Assembly (NCBI GenBank): GCA_018806985.1
Contig: JADANN010000140.1
Location: forward strand, 248,001 to 312,000
Source: Angiostrongylus vasorum
Lineage: Eukaryota; Nematoda; Chromadorea; Rhabditida; Metastrongylidae
Reading direction: 5' to 3'
Length of the DNA stretch: 64,000 nucleotides
Shown: one piece after another, positions 1 to 11,319 of the stretch
How the letters are laid out: every line of letters starts with the position of its first letter
Numbering within the stretch: position 1 is the first letter of the stretch
Notes under the pieces: model-generated
The model's input: only the letters and a program-made list of their open reading frames with translations
What the model was told of the DNA's origin: nothing
Database searches by the model: none
Made by a program: the position numbers and the translations under genes

Positions 1-213
1 TGGATGCCAAATGTTGACATCAAATACAAAAATATGAACGTCCTATTCAATGCCATACTCAACGGGCAATTTTCTAACAGTCACGGTGAAGCAGAGAATA
101 TTCGAAGAAAAAATTCCAAGCGAATTGCACAGAAGCAACCTTCGTGACCTTTCAGATTTTCTCCGAGTAGGCGGGTTTTTTGTTCACCACATAAAGGAAA
201 GGTCAATTGAAAC

Positions 214-485
214 GGGGCGTGTGTAGCGCAGTGGTTATAGGTACCCAGAAACATGGGATCGATCCCCCACGCCTCGGGCTCATCAAGCCCTTCGTCCCTC
301 CAACGTTGGCAGATTGCTACCAGATTTGTCTGGGAGGATAACAGCACTGGCTCGATACATCGGTATGCCACTACGACTCAGTGTCTAGCCCAGATATGCT
401 TCTAGTCACGTTCAATGAAGTCGAATGCATAGGGCATCCATCAAGGGTTGATCAAAGCCAAGAGCTTTATCCTTTTATCCGTTAA
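214..485 (+). repeat. SINE-1 copy (tRNA-derived)
   Basis: This is a nearly full-length copy of the commonest repeat in the window. It opens with a tRNA-like head: an A-box-like segment (GTGTAGCGCAGTGG) and a B-box-like segment (GGATCGATCCC). A conserved body follows (TTGTCTGGGAGGATA, CTCGATACATCGGTA). The tail has GTTGATCAA and GAGCTTTATCC followed by T-rich sequence. More than 20 related copies in both orientations define the family. The tRNA-like head implies mobilisation from a Pol III transcript. Confidence 0.8.
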
Positions 486-579
486 CTAAGGAAGTCATTA
501 TTAAGAACTGCATTAATGTTTGCCCTAAAACATTTTCGTACTTTCCTAATTGGTCGGGAAGTTAAAGAATGGTTCATTC

Positions 580-588
580 ATGTGTATA

Positions 589-646
<58 letters not shown>

Positions 647-673
647 TACATATATACATACATATACATATAT

Positions 674-705
<32 letters not shown>

Positions 706-706
706 T
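580..706. repeat. TA-rich microsatellite
   Basis: Imperfect (TA)n and (TATG/TACA)n tract. Open frames on both strands here (poly Tyr-Ile) are artefacts of the dinucleotide repeat. Confidence 0.95.
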
Positions 707-957
707 TCCTTCTAAGAAATTTTGCTATGGCCAGCTCGCAGCCGTTAACAGTGGGGATACTCACTTAACTTTTTAAAGCAACATTGGCTGAGCACTATTC
801 TACAGTTACAAGTCTCAGTAATACACTACGTTGTTATTCTAAGCTATTGATGTATTTCATGCAAAACCCGATTTAAAATGCACCTAACTTTTTCACAAAT
901 AATAATCACGAATCTTTATCCCAACACAGACTTGTAGCGTAACGGAATGATTTCAAA

Positions 958-1215
958 GAAAGTCTACAGCACTCTAGCCGTTGATCAGTCTTCGAGGAAG
1001 GTGCCATGTATTCAATATCGTCAAGCGTCGTAGAAGTGATTGAATGCATATTTGGGCCATACAGTGACCTACAGTGGTCTGCTGATATATCAGTCAGTGC
1101 TACTATTCTCCCAGGCAAATGTGGTACACAGTTTTCCTATCCTGGAGGGATGGAAAACTTGCTGAGCCCAGGGTGCAGGGTCGAACCACCGATTGATCCA
1201 GTGTTATAAGGAACG
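958..1215 (-). repeat. SINE-1 copy, diverged
   Basis: Reverse-orientation copy. It starts with the complement of the GTTGATCAACG tail and runs through CTATTCTCCCAGGCAAAT and a degenerate GGTCGAACC B box near the right end. It is much mutated compared with the other copies. Confidence 0.65.
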
Positions 1216-1668
1216 TCTGGGCACAGTGTTATACACGCCTTGAATTAGTGTGTAATGTCCAAAGAGTGTATATGCAGAACTTCCAGCATTTGCCGTTACT
1301 GGTATTTTCAAGCACAGCTTATTCATTGGGTGTAGCGGTTTATAGCTATCCATATCTGTTGGCAATCGAGCTCTCTATAATCGTGATAGAGCATACCTGC
1401 AGTTGTATCAATAAAGTGGTTTAAACCACTCTTTTTATCCTATTTTTTCTCCTTTCTTTTGCAAGCATCTTTTACAGCTTCTTCATTTCCGCATTCCAAA
1501 ATGGTAATTTGAGTACAATGAAGGCTCAGTATCAAACACGGTTAGTGCGTTGTTTTTGCTGGGTATACCGTCTGTTTTCCCTGAATACTATCTACTACGA
1601 GTTTCTTTGTTTTCTGCGAGTTTTCTTCAAATGTTTGCGAGGTTTATAGTAGCCCGTTGTTTCTTTAG

Positions 1669-2430
1669 AGATGGAACACTACGAGTAATTCGTCCACTGA
1701 TATTTGTTAGAGAACGAGCGTTACGTGAATTCGCAGAATCACGAGGTTTACCAGTGATAGCTGAAAACTGTCCAGCCTGCTTCACCCAAGCCACTGAGAG
1801 GCACCGTATAAAACAGGTGGGTTGTGACGACATGTTATGATGGAGATGAAACTACAAATCAGAACGGTATTCGATCCAGAGCAGTGTACCAACCTTTTAT
1901 GCTTTTAAATGCGCAGAGGTCAGGCGAGTGCGTCCTTAACTGTATTGTATGGGGAAATAATCAAACTTGTAGTTATGGTGAACTTTGGTGTCTTAGAGGT
2001 GGAGGGTGGAGGGTGGAGGAGGGAAAGCCATAGTCCATCTGTATGATGAGCTGTCGTGGTGTTAAATCTTTCCACCTGTGGAATCATAGTTCAAAAATTA
2101 CGCATAATTTGATATGCATTCGATTGTTAGGTACAATTCTATCCATTTTAGTTGTTAGCTCAACAGGAACTCATCTTTCCGGACCTGTTCAATTCTTTAC
2201 GTTCAGCACTCCGGCCTCTACTATTGGTAATATTTGTGTCTGTACTTTTATTTGTGTTCAAAACCATAATGAATCCTCTAAGACCAAGCTGAAATCTTCT
2301 AATTATTGATATCAATCTGGTTAACTACAGTCTGTTGTTCACCCTTCAGGTGGACTCGGCGAGAACGGATAAGATGCGAGCAATGGCGATCGAGAACATA
2401 GTGAAATTTAACAAGGGCAAGGCTGTTTGA
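1669..2430 (+). CDS. PP-loop (TtcA-like) tRNA-thiolation ATPase, C-terminal exons
   Basis: Two exons join in phase: 1669-1816 (acceptor TTTCTTTAG, donor CAG|GTGGGT) and 2350-2430 (acceptor CACCCTTCAG, stop TGA at 2428). The first exon reads RVIRPLIFVRERALREFAES followed by an NCPAC cysteine pair and a basic ERHRIKQ stretch. The pattern 'IRP-x-YVRE-x2-L, then a C-x2-C' is typical of the region after the PP-loop in TtcA-type tRNA 2-thiolation enzymes, which activate a tRNA base with ATP and insert sulfur, using an Fe-S cluster or cysteine carrier. The second exon encodes 26 residues (ends FNKGKAV) that I do not match to a domain. The ATP-binding exons (SGGKDS-type motif) are not visible upstream, where the DNA is repeats and AT-rich sequence, so they are probably outside the window. 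The family assignment rests on one exon; another adenine-nucleotide alpha-hydrolase is possible. Confidence 0.55.
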
Positions 2431-3827
2431 AACTCCAGTGGATAATGAAATTTAACAAAAGAAAGGCTATTTGAATTTCCAGTGGTGTCGTTCACAACTG
2501 AGTGCGAAATTATGGCTGGCTAAATGGTTTGTGAGAGTTTTTTTCTTCGAGGGTCGATCCAAGGTAAAACTTGAATGTACCGATAATCTTCATGTTGAAA
2601 TGTCGTTGTTTGCTGATTGTTTTTGTTGCATTGTTTTTATTTCGTCTATGAATATACCGTTGTGTTATAAATGGAAAATTTCACTGGATTAACCAACAGA
2701 ATCTAATGTGTTTACAAGTGAATAACTTCACAAGCTACTAGTGCTTTGGGTGGGTGGAACTAAACGACCTACTGATTTGTTTTTGGTTTTCTCTATCCTT
2801 TTAATGATTTTAGGCCTTTTTTTTCGATAGACACATTGGAGGCCAAGGTATTGCCGATAAGTTTGTGGTTTCTCTGCGCTTTTTAATCATATACCGAGTC
2901 GGGATGACGAGTTGTCGTTTTTGATGAGAGACGTGAAATAGGGTGGCGAATCGGGAGGTGCATCGTAATCAGACACCAGTCGTCGTCTTTCTTCTGGATC
3001 TTCGACTGCTGTTGTCTGTATTGTATTGCTTAAGAAGTTGCTTTATCTTCTCAGTTCTTAAAATAGTTTTTTATATACTGTTTATTACTTTATAGCCTAC
3101 AATTTGTCCAAGTTACTTCTTTTATGACAAATTAATAATTAAGATTAACCTGTCGTTATTTTCGAAACCGTCGAAGCAGGAATGTTTCTTATGTTGGCTA
3201 CATCTAGTGCCAGTCTTTGTAGTGTGTGCAAAATGTTTCCGCGTTTTTATCATTGCACCGCTATCTTCTAAGCTTGCTAATTTGTGAATTACCATTAACC
3301 ACCTTGTCACCAGTCCGTGGATCTCGATGATAGGTTTTTCAGAACGTTATTATAGAGTTAATCTTGATTGTAAATTTGGCCATTGATGACCCAGAAAATA
3401 TAATCTTTTCTATAGAAATTCTCCAAATCTCTAGAATGCTGCTTCATCTTCGATGTTGGGGTTAGAGCGACGAAGAATCTCAAAGCCAGCACTGACTGAC
3501 ATGTACTCAACAGTTGTCGTTCGACTCGGCTGACTATTTATTCAAATGATTCGATTTTCATGACTAACCTGATGTTAAAGAAGGTACCAACATTTATTAC
3601 TATACCTCCTAATGTTGCAAGGAAAATTCTAGTGCACCATAAGTGGTGTTTAATGGGCAATGTGTTGTCGTTTCAAGCAGTCCAATCACGTCGTACCTAA
3701 TTCCCTAGGCTTGCTTAATCTTGAAAACATGTATCATCAAGCCTTCATTTGAATATTCAGATGCGAGTGTGTGCACGTTGTAAGTACAAATCGCTCTCGT
3801 GAGTCTTCCAAACTTCAGCAGTCTAGA
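2431..3827. other. Non-coding, nothing recognised
   Basis: 3' flank of the PP-loop gene. Immediately after the stop is a second copy of a short phrase, GTGAAATTTAACAAGGGCAA (2400-2419), as AATGAAATTTAACAAAAGAA (2444-2463), suggesting a small local duplication. No convincing exon, RNA gene or repeat was seen in the rest. Confidence 0.5.
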
Positions 3828-3955
3828 AGACAAGTCTGATACCAATTTGCCGACCCCGGAGGGATGGAGGGCTTGGTGGAACGTGGGTGCGGGGGATCGA
3901 TCTCACATGTGTGTTGCAGGGCGCATCCGACCACTGTGCCAGACGTGACCTTTTT
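3828..3955 (-). repeat. SINE-1 fragment (head half)
   Basis: Complement of the SINE-1 head: CAATTTGCCGACCCCGGAGG, GGGGATCGATCTC (B-box complement) and CACTGTGCCAGACGTG (A-box complement). The tail half is missing. Confidence 0.75.
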
Positions 3956-4325
3956 AAGGATAACAGTAGTGAACCAAATCTAGGAAATATGGTATCAGCT
4001 GGGTTTCATTTCTTCCTCGTTATTGGAATAACCACTATTATGTGTTAATAAATAAGGCTTGAAATGCATTGTATGCCATGCATGCTTGGAGGAGTGTGAC
4101 AACGTGGACCAAGTGCATTGCGTCTGATGCATTTCCTTTTCCATTATTTACTTTGCTCTACAGAACCTTTAACAGCACTCTTAGGATTAGTCGATAGCTT
4201 GTCTAACACAGATGATATGTCATGCCTGGTCCATGAAGAGCTTTTTTCTACGCCAAACAATCTACATAAGACGTTCTTTTTGTACGAGTTTATTAAATGG
4301 AAATTTGATTGGCAATTAAAAAAAA

Positions 4326-4592
4326 AGATAAAGCTCTCGGCGTTGATCAATCCCTTAGGGACGCGCCATGCATTCGAGTTCATTAAATATCATTTGGAGG
4401 TGGATGAATGCCCATTTGGCCTTTACGATGACTCGCGGTGACCTGCCAATGAAACGAGCCAGTGTTGCCATCTTCGCAGACAAATATGGTACCAGTCTGC
4501 CGACCCCTGAGAGATGGAACGCTTGGTGGGCCAGGGGGCGCGGGAATCGTGTATTGCAGGGGCGCCTCCGACCACTGCGCTACGCGCGTCCA
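4326..4592 (-). repeat. SINE-1 copy
   Basis: Full-length reverse copy, from AAAGATAAAGCTCTCGGCG (tail) to CACTGCGCTACGCGCG (A-box complement). It accounts for the open frames on both strands here. Confidence 0.85.
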
Positions 4593-5845
4593 AATTGGCT
4601 TTTAACTGTTGTTTTATTCCAATCGCTGATGGACCTTGATTGTAGTATGGAATAGGAGGGTATCGAGAAGATCAGAATCAACAATATGGCTTGCAAAACA
4701 CTGAAATGCTCGCAACAATGTGGCTTCATTTTGCACCACAGTTGTGCGCAGTAACCGGTACCATATAAACCATGCAGATCTGGAGCAATACAGCAAAACC
4801 TCGCTCATAGTTGTGCTTCTATTCTTCTGTTCTACTGTATTTTCAACTTACCAATTTCTCCAGTCATTGAGAAATTATTTTCTGTTGTGGAAAAAACCAG
4901 AAAGTCCGTAACCGACATAAAATTAAGCGCCGTCGTACACAGCAGCCACGCAAGTCCGAACCTCCAGTGTTATTTCTTAACTATTTTCGATCTAAAGGTG
5001 GATTGTGGTTTCAAAAATATATAATGATTATGACAAAACCTCAGAGAACAATTAAAGCATCTTTCAAAGGGACGATGAGATAGTTCTATACAGTTCACAT
5101 CCTTTTAAAGAATACCACCAGAAGCCTAGCAGGGTCGGTGTGACTCCAATGATCCGCCTCATTCCCGGGACAAATGTAATCCTTGACCGGAGGGGTTCTA
5201 TCTTAAGGAGCCGATTTGTTTGAAATTAACGGAACGTTACAATTCAAAGACCGTCAGTTCTCACAGCATTAGAATGTATTGAATTTCCAAATTTTCTGCT
5301 ACCAGTGTCGATCTGAATGTTTGAGACAGCAATATTAGATCTATTAATAACCTTACTGTATGAGGATGAAAAAAAATTGAAATAAAAAGCTGAAGAGGGA
5401 AGATCCACTCTATATAAATCAGGTCGTTTGAAACGTGGCACCACACAGTAATATAAGCAACAAATACACATGTTGCTCGGTGTATCAATCATTTTCCCAA
5501 ACTAATTCTACTTCTCTAATGTTCTTTTTGTTGTAACCCAAACTTACAAGTGTACCAACTAGCTCATTTCTCGGCCTAAGGTGAAAGTGTCGTAATGAAA
5601 CCTTTTCTTCCATTGTGTTCCCACTGTAAATCTTTTGAGGTGACCCTTGTTCTCTTTAACTGAAAATCAGTCTGGTTCTACTTTATAACAGGATTATACT
5701 AATAACAATCTGAAATGTGTATTGATAAGTAATCAAGCACTATCCTTGTGCCTAGTGTTCAGCCCAGATGGTAGTGCATTGTTTACATCTACAAGAGAAA
5801 TAACACTTTTATTTCTTCAAATTGACTATTCTACAACTACAGTGT
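4593..5845. other. Non-coding, nothing recognised
   Basis: 3' flank of the minus-strand membrane-protein gene. I see no exon with a supporting splice site and no copy of the repeat families described elsewhere. Confidence 0.45.
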
Positions 5846-8081
5846 CTACTTCGAAGCATTGCGAGCAGCGCGAATAGCATCGATTTGTGCTTGTACGTCT
5901 GGATTCAGAGAGTTGTCTGGCTGCAATGTCATCATGTCTTCTTTGGAAATCATTCAGAATTTCTCTATTATCAGAATTCAATATTAACATCTTGTTCACA
6001 CAAATCTAAAAGCAAACATGAGATATAACAGACTATTCCACAGTTCCCAAGATCGACTTTCTATTAACCTGGGCACTGGATTATAAATCTGTTTTACAGC
6101 AATCGCGAAGTTGTTATTCAGCACACGTTTAATTCCTCACAAATATAGCACATACAACACCACGGTAGCTGACGTTTCGGAAAAAAGAGAACAACAGACT
6201 ATTTCATATTTACAGTCACCTTATCTAAAGAAGGCCTCACCGTTGCGACGGTGTATTGCCAATATACCTGGATCTCTGGACTTGAAGTCTCGATAGAGTC
6301 AAGCTGTCTTTCCAAATTCCTCTCACACGTAGGCGCCTGTTAGATGTTGATCAGAGACTTGTCACCTTCTAACTAAGCTAGTACATGGACGGTGCTAATC
6401 CCTGGCAGGGACGTGTTCTTCGCTGTGCTTTCGGATGAGAATTCCGAGCTCCTTAGTTTGAACGACCACCTTGATGGAATAAACTCCTGCTGTACATCAC
6501 GGTTCGACATCCAGGAAAACATCCTAATTACAATTATACGGCAAACCACGGAGAGGATTATAAGATAGAATTAACATAGAATAGCGATAACTTCCTGATA
6601 AACAATATCCTCTAGAATAGACATTGACACCTGTGAAGTAATCCATTGTATCAATTACGGCCACTTGGAAGTAAAATTTAGAGAACTGCCGAAGGACTGA
6701 AACAAAGCCACGATAACTAATCTGATCCGAAATATTTTATCTATTGCCTGTGACATGAGAACCTCTCGCACGGCTCCAGATAAAAACCTACACGAGAAAA
6801 AGAAAACTAGGTTTAGTATTAGGCACAAGAAACTCCGAGGTCCAAACTAAGGTAGTGCAATAAAAGCACAGGTAAAGAACAACCAGATTTCAGATAGTGT
6901 AACAAACCAAATGTTGAGAACAAGAATAACTTGTGCATGACCAGCTATGAAGGATTTATAACCTCTACTTATGATGTCGAAAGAGTTCACACTCACGGAC
7001 AAGAAACGCGTAGATTAGAGAAAGTGCTTTAGTCCAAGACAAGTTTGCTACCAATTTCTCAACCCTGACGGGATGGGAGGCTTGGTGGGTCAAACCAGCT
7101 CCTGGATGGATCAGGACGTCCACGTAATGGGGAGAATCACTATACAGCACTACCTGACCCTTAAATCGCACTACATAGGGCTCACATACGAATCTGCTAA
7201 CGAAAAAGAAGCACGGATAGGCATTGTCGTCAGGGAGGAAATGCTTGGATAAGAGAAAGAAATTGATAGATTCCAGACAGAGGACCATGAAAATCATCAA
7301 GTGATTCCGTAAACGTATTCAATAACCACCGCACATCCAAATAAGGAACTTGGGTGTCGTGTCTCCAACGCCAACAAGAGCAGTTTAGAGCAGAAGAAAC
7401 CAGACGCTATGGCAACCGAAACTGAAGGACTCGCCCAAAGAAACACGGTCATCTTGACGGAAACCATACACAGTTATGTCACATACCTTAACTCTCCACA
7501 TCGTAACGGAACTATCAAAAACAATAGCTAGATAAATGTTCTAAAGCTTTTACGAACAAAAAAACTAGTGCCTATGGTGGGGAACGAACGCGCTATTGTC
7601 CTTTTCCGGGGAGTAACGCTTGCCCTGCCATCAAAAAGAGTAGGCAGTAAGTAAAAAGGTTAAAATTGTGATTATAACTATAGCCTCAGCTTAACTGGGT
7701 TCAATGCCGATTTGGACTCCCCAGATCAATCCCGTTGACGGGTGATTGCTGCTAGCAAAAAGATCGATAGAACTAACTGAGAGACACGCGAAACGAAGGG
7801 CCCCGCATGGTGTGGTTGTGAACGCGTTACTCCCCGGAAAAGGACAGTAGCGCGTTCGTTCCCCACCATAGGCACCTGCGGTCCAGAGTTTTGCAAATAT
7901 CTCAGCTTCGTTGAAGTTATATTTCGCAATATACCCAGCCATCAAAAAGAGTAGGCAGTAAGTAAAAAGGTTAAAAAAAAACTAGTTCTATAAGTACCTT
8001 CGGGCGCATTTTGTCCAAGTTGACCAATACGTACGATGGATACGACAAGAACGTCACGGTGATCAGCAAATACAGAGCAAC
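5846..8081 (-). CDS. Small single-pass membrane protein, two 3' exons
   Basis: Minus-strand gene. Exon 8081-7998 (acceptor TATTTCAG, donor AAG|GTACTT) encodes 28 residues: VALYLLITVTFLSYPSYVLV followed by NLDKMRPK. That is one hydrophobic helix ended by basic residues. Exon 5920-5846 (acceptor ATTGCAG, stop TAG at 5848-5846) adds PDNSLNPDVQAQIDAIRAAR plus NASK. Both junctions are phase 0, so the reading is continuous. The product looks like a short inner-membrane or ER micro-protein with a cytosolic/matrix tail predicted helical. The frame stays open upstream to an ATG at about 8181, but the good acceptor at 8082 suggests a separate first exon. The 2.1-kb intron holds a Penelope-repeat fragment and a SINE-2 element. 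I do not recognise the family; assembly-factor-like small mitochondrial proteins are one possibility. Confidence 0.5.
6053..6186 (-). mobile_element. Penelope-type terminal repeat fragment, family A
   Basis: Begins with the family end motif TCGACTTTCTATTAACCTG, continues through CAGCAATCGCGAAGTTGTT, and reaches GGTAGCTGACGTTTCGG, the complement of the 3' half of the hammerhead-like module. It is truncated inside that module. Same layout as the arms at 23.7 kb and 58.5 kb. Confidence 0.7.
6187..7559. other. Intronic DNA, nothing recognised
   Basis: Lies within the large intron of the minus-strand membrane-protein gene. A short stretch near 7040-7090 (CCAATTTCTCAACCCTGACGG) resembles an eroded SINE-1 body. 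No other supported feature. Confidence 0.4.
7560..7975 (+). repeat. SINE-2 element, partly inverted pair
   Basis: The right unit (7684-7975, +) contains the tRNA-like segment (CATGGTGTGGTTGTGAACGC ... GCGCGTTCGTTCCCCACC), then GTCCAGAGTTTTGCAAATAT and a tail GGCAGTAAGTAAAAAGG. The left unit (7568-7612) is the complement of the same tRNA-like segment, followed directly by a duplicate of the tail (7635-7670). The result is an inverted arrangement seen again at 30.7, 34.6 and 59.9 kb. Confidence 0.7.
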
Positions 8082-8272
8082 CTGAAATATTCTATATAAC
8101 AAACCAGAATCTGATTTGGTAAGCAAACGCAAGCATGGATTCTTAAAACCGTTTCGCTTCCGTCGTGATAAACTGTTTTTCATTAAACACTGTAGGGTCA
8201 ACTGTGACGTTTCATCTCGCTTAGCGCTACCACAGGATCTACAGTAAATAATATGAATCCTTAATATTCAGC

Positions 8273-8495
8273 TAAGGCCGCGTGCAGCGCATTGGTCGGA
8301 GGCGCTCTGCAATACACATGGGGGTCGATCCTCGCGCCCAAGGCTCACCACACCCTACATCCTTACGGAGTCGGCGAATTGATAACAGACTTGTTTAGGG
8401 AGGATAGTAACACTGGCTCAATACATCATTAGGCCACCGCGAGTCATTGTAAAAGCCATGTATGGATTCAATCACTTCCAACGATGCTTGGTGAA
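8273..8495 (+). repeat. SINE-1 copy
   Basis: Forward copy with A box (CGTGCAGCGCATTGG), B box (GGGTCGATCC) and body. It stops before the GTTGATCAA tail. Confidence 0.8.
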
Positions 8496-8959
8496 GTCGA
8501 ATACGTGACACATGCGCATCACTCAGGGATCACCAACGCCGTGTGCTTTACCCTTTTTCCAATATGCAGTCATCCTAACGTCACTACCAGTGATGAAGTC
8601 ATATGCTCAACAGTCCGAAGACATTCTTTCAAACAAGGAAATACTACCGAACTTATACTATCAAGTTGAACAATCAGTTTCTAATATGTTGAAGGTGAAT
8701 AAACAAAGACAAACTTGCAATTATACAAACTTTATTGCAAAAGGGAAAAATTGTACCCTAGCGTATAAACGATTAAAATGATCAATTGAGGCAAAGGATC
8801 GATGTATAGTACCACATCCTAGCCACTCCAGACACGATCACATTCTCATTGATTGGAAGATCAGTGAATAGCTAGACGTGTCTAGTTTCTTCAACATTTC
8901 CCCTCTTCCACAAATGACCAGTTACACAGAGGATAAAGAATAAAGACCAAGCATTTTAG

Positions 8960-9090
8960 AGGAAGCTGACTGCACATTTGGCCCATTCAATGACTTCCGA
9001 GGGCTCGCTAATGTATTAAGCCAGTATTTCTACCATCAATGATAAGTCTGACACTAATCTGCCGACCCCCGTGGGATGCCCAGCAGACTG
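8960..9090 (-). repeat. SINE-1 fragment, decayed
   Basis: Reverse fragment, with CATTTGGCCCATTCAATGAC and AATCTGCCGACCCCCGTGGG recognisable as body and mid-section. Both ends are lost. Confidence 0.6.
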
Positions 9091-9267
9091 GGTGGGACCA
9101 TCACTAATGACATGTAACGAAAAAGAAAATCACGTCATTTATAGAAATGAAGGGATGAAATGAGGTCAACTTAACCTGTCAAAGGACAAATGAACATCAA
9201 AAAAGTAATATAATGGATGAAAAAGAAGATGAACTAACGCATTCAGCGTTCGAGGTGTAACGCAACG

Positions 9268-9516
9268 GTGGTGTTGAGTCAACTCCTTTGTGCAACGCAC
9301 GTCGAAGCAGTGGACGCTGCTGGCGAAACAGAGAAAGAATGGTACGATTCATCTCTGGAAATCGTCAAAAGGAACTATTCGATTAAAATCAAAATGCTTT
9401 CGATCGACAAACGAAAGAAATTGCTTAAGCAGACGGCAATCACTCCAGTAAAGGAACGATTTGAACAACTGTTTCATCATCAAAACAACCAGTTGTCAAA
9501 CTGTTCGATTAGTTAA
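9268..9516 (+). CDS. Unrecognised 82-residue open frame
   Basis: An open frame of charged, natural-looking composition (EAVDAAGETEKEWYDSSLEI early; KRKKLLKQ and PVKERFEQLF later) that ends at TAG-free sequence with stop TAA at 9514. No splice sites were assigned, and I recognise no domain. It could be a lone exon, a processed relic, or part of a retroelement structural protein. The flanks (8700-8960 and 9517-10082) contain only short open stretches and no recognised repeat. Confidence 0.2.
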   Translation: MVLSQLLCATHVEAVDAAGETEKEWYDSSLEIVKRNYSIKIKMLSIDKRKKLLKQTAITPVKERFEQLFHHQNNQLSNCSIS

Positions 9517-10082
9517 CAAAAACCGGTAGCGTCAGAGAGTGAATAATAGAAATTTTTCCGAATAATTATGATAACATAAATGCTGCGTAAATCACGTGGA
9601 CGAGAGCGGCAGTATGAATACCAAGGACCTCAGGAAACAAACAGTGGTCATTCTCATTACAAGTTAGAAGGAAAGGTAGCAAACAACGAACAAATGTCGT
9701 CAAAAAACATCTGGGAAAGGAAGAGGAAAAGAAACAGCTGTTGAACACAGTGCTCTTGAAACTGAAAACCAGAGAGATCCAGAAAACCCAACTCAATTTG
9801 TCACCGAGTACAAAGAATCGTTTCGGGACCCACCTAAGGAATGGCTGCATCTTTCAGTGTCCCATTTTAAGTGGGAAGCAGTGACAATGCAGAGCTGTAG
9901 TTCCTTATCCATACTCGAGTTTAACATCCTGAATAACTTTAAGTGTTGAGTAGTACTGTTACTAGTTCGGTCAGAAGTTATCCACTCAGTCATCCATTGC
10001 CCTCATTCGCAGTTTTGCACTACGCGAGCTAAAGCCTTCTTCATTATCGCATATCATGTTTATCTGAATATCTGTTACTCTG

Positions 10083-10365
10083 GGTGCGTGCAGCGCTGTG
10101 CTCGGAGGCGCCCAACAGTACACATGGGATGGATCCCCACGCCCATAGCCCACCAAGCCTTCCATCCCTCTGGAGTCGGCAAATTGGTACCAGACTTGTC
10201 TGGAAGGATAGCAGCACTGGCTCCATAGATCGTTAGGCCACCGCAAGTCATTGTAAAGGCCATATATGCATTCACTCACGTCCAAACGATGCTTAATGAA
10301 GTCGAATGCATGGCGCATCCCTGAAGAATTGATCAACGCCGAGAGCTTTATCCTTTATTTTATCT
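10083..10365 (+). repeat. SINE-1 copy
   Basis: Full-length forward copy from GTGCGTGCAGCGCTGTG to the T-rich tail after GAGCTTTATCC. Confidence 0.85.
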
Positions 10366-10427
10366 TTTATCTCTTATTCTAACAGGAAAATAGATAACTG
10401 CTGTTAGTACCTTGCTTCACTGATAGG

Positions 10428-10846
10428 CTAACACGAGGTTGTTACCGCTGTTTATTCGGCTAACGATTCACGATTCGACGTCTTCGTCTTCCTCAGAGCC
10501 GATGATCCGAGTCGATTTCCACAGTCGTTCGTGCTTTCGATGTAATGTCTTCGTTGTCGCATCGAGCCGGATCTTCTTTAGTGAAGCACCTCTCGAATGG
10601 GGCATAATCACTCGACGATGCTCTTATCTTGGCCGGTCTCTGGCCAGACCCTGCTCGGTCTGTGCTCTGGTCGGCTCTTAAGGAAAGTCGGTTACTATAC
10701 TCTTCTTAGTTGTTACTTCGATATTCTACTGTAATAGTGCGCTTGAAAGCTGCGGACTATTCTCAGCTTCTAGAAGTTTAAGTAATGGTCAGAAATAGTA
10801 GTGATAGTTATAATGCATTGCCAAGGTTAATAGAAAGTCGTGGTGA
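10428..10846 (-). mobile_element. Penelope-type terminal-repeat element, family B
   Basis: The left side carries CTAACACGAGGTTGTTA followed by TTTATTCGGCTAACG, the same layout as the other family-B copies. The right end is CAAGGTTAATAGAAAGTCG, the complement of the family end motif. Between them is a hammerhead-like module at 10500-10458 (-) and a short open stretch similar to those upstream of the modules at 14.2 and 16.0 kb. Confidence 0.55.
10458..10500 (-). ncRNA. Hammerhead-like ribozyme module (variant stem III)
   Basis: Read on the minus strand: GGCT (stem I), CTGAGGA (core CUGANGA with N7=G), a helix II hairpin GACG...CGTC, GAA, then an extra stretch (TCGTGAATCG) before GTT and AGCC, which pairs with the initial GGCT. 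The extra bases sit where stem III belongs, so this copy may have an enlarged stem III or an insertion. Motif reading only; folding and activity are untested. Confidence 0.45.
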
Positions 10847-11007
10847 AAAATAGCCTTTTTCTTGAGTTTACCTATGCACTAGCCCTCAGTCAAATATTTT
10901 CTGTGCATAAAAATTATTACATGGGCAAACTAAGCGCTTGAAATAAAATGAACACTCGTTAGCGTAATGCAGAACAGAGGCACGGTTAGGACAGTGCTAG
11001 AGATAAA

Positions 11008-11310
11008 AAGGATAAAAAGGTAAAGCTTTCGGCGTTGGTCAATCCCTGAGTGATGCGCCATGCATTCGACTTCATTCAGCATTGTTGGAGGTGATTGAAT
11101 GCATATCTGGCCTTTACAAGAACTCGCCGTGGCCTACCAATATATCGAGCCAGTGCTGCTATCCTCCCAGACAGACAAATATGGTACCAATTTGCCTATT
11201 CCGGGGGGGACGGGGGACGTGGACGGAAGGCTTGATGAGCCTAAGGCACTAAGATCAATCCCATCTGTATTGCAAGGCGCATGCGACCACTGCCCCCACA
11301 CGCCTCTAGT
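11008..11310 (-). repeat. SINE-1 copy
   Basis: Full-length reverse copy, from GGTAAAGCTTTCGGCGTTGG to GACCACTGCCCCCACACGCC, with an insertion of G/C-rich bases near 11205. Confidence 0.8.
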
Positions 11311-11319
11311 GCTAGAGAT

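Noticed and set aside
219..290. Functional tRNA gene
   Set aside because: A and B boxes are present, but the same sequence recurs more than 20 times with a long non-tRNA body, and the acceptor stem does not close; it is a SINE head.
516..776. Open frames over the TA microsatellite on both strands
   Set aside because: Poly Tyr-Ile translation of a dinucleotide repeat; no coding character.
4118..4655. Overlapping plus-strand frames of about 100 residues
   Set aside because: They run through a reverse SINE-1 copy and have no splice or domain support.
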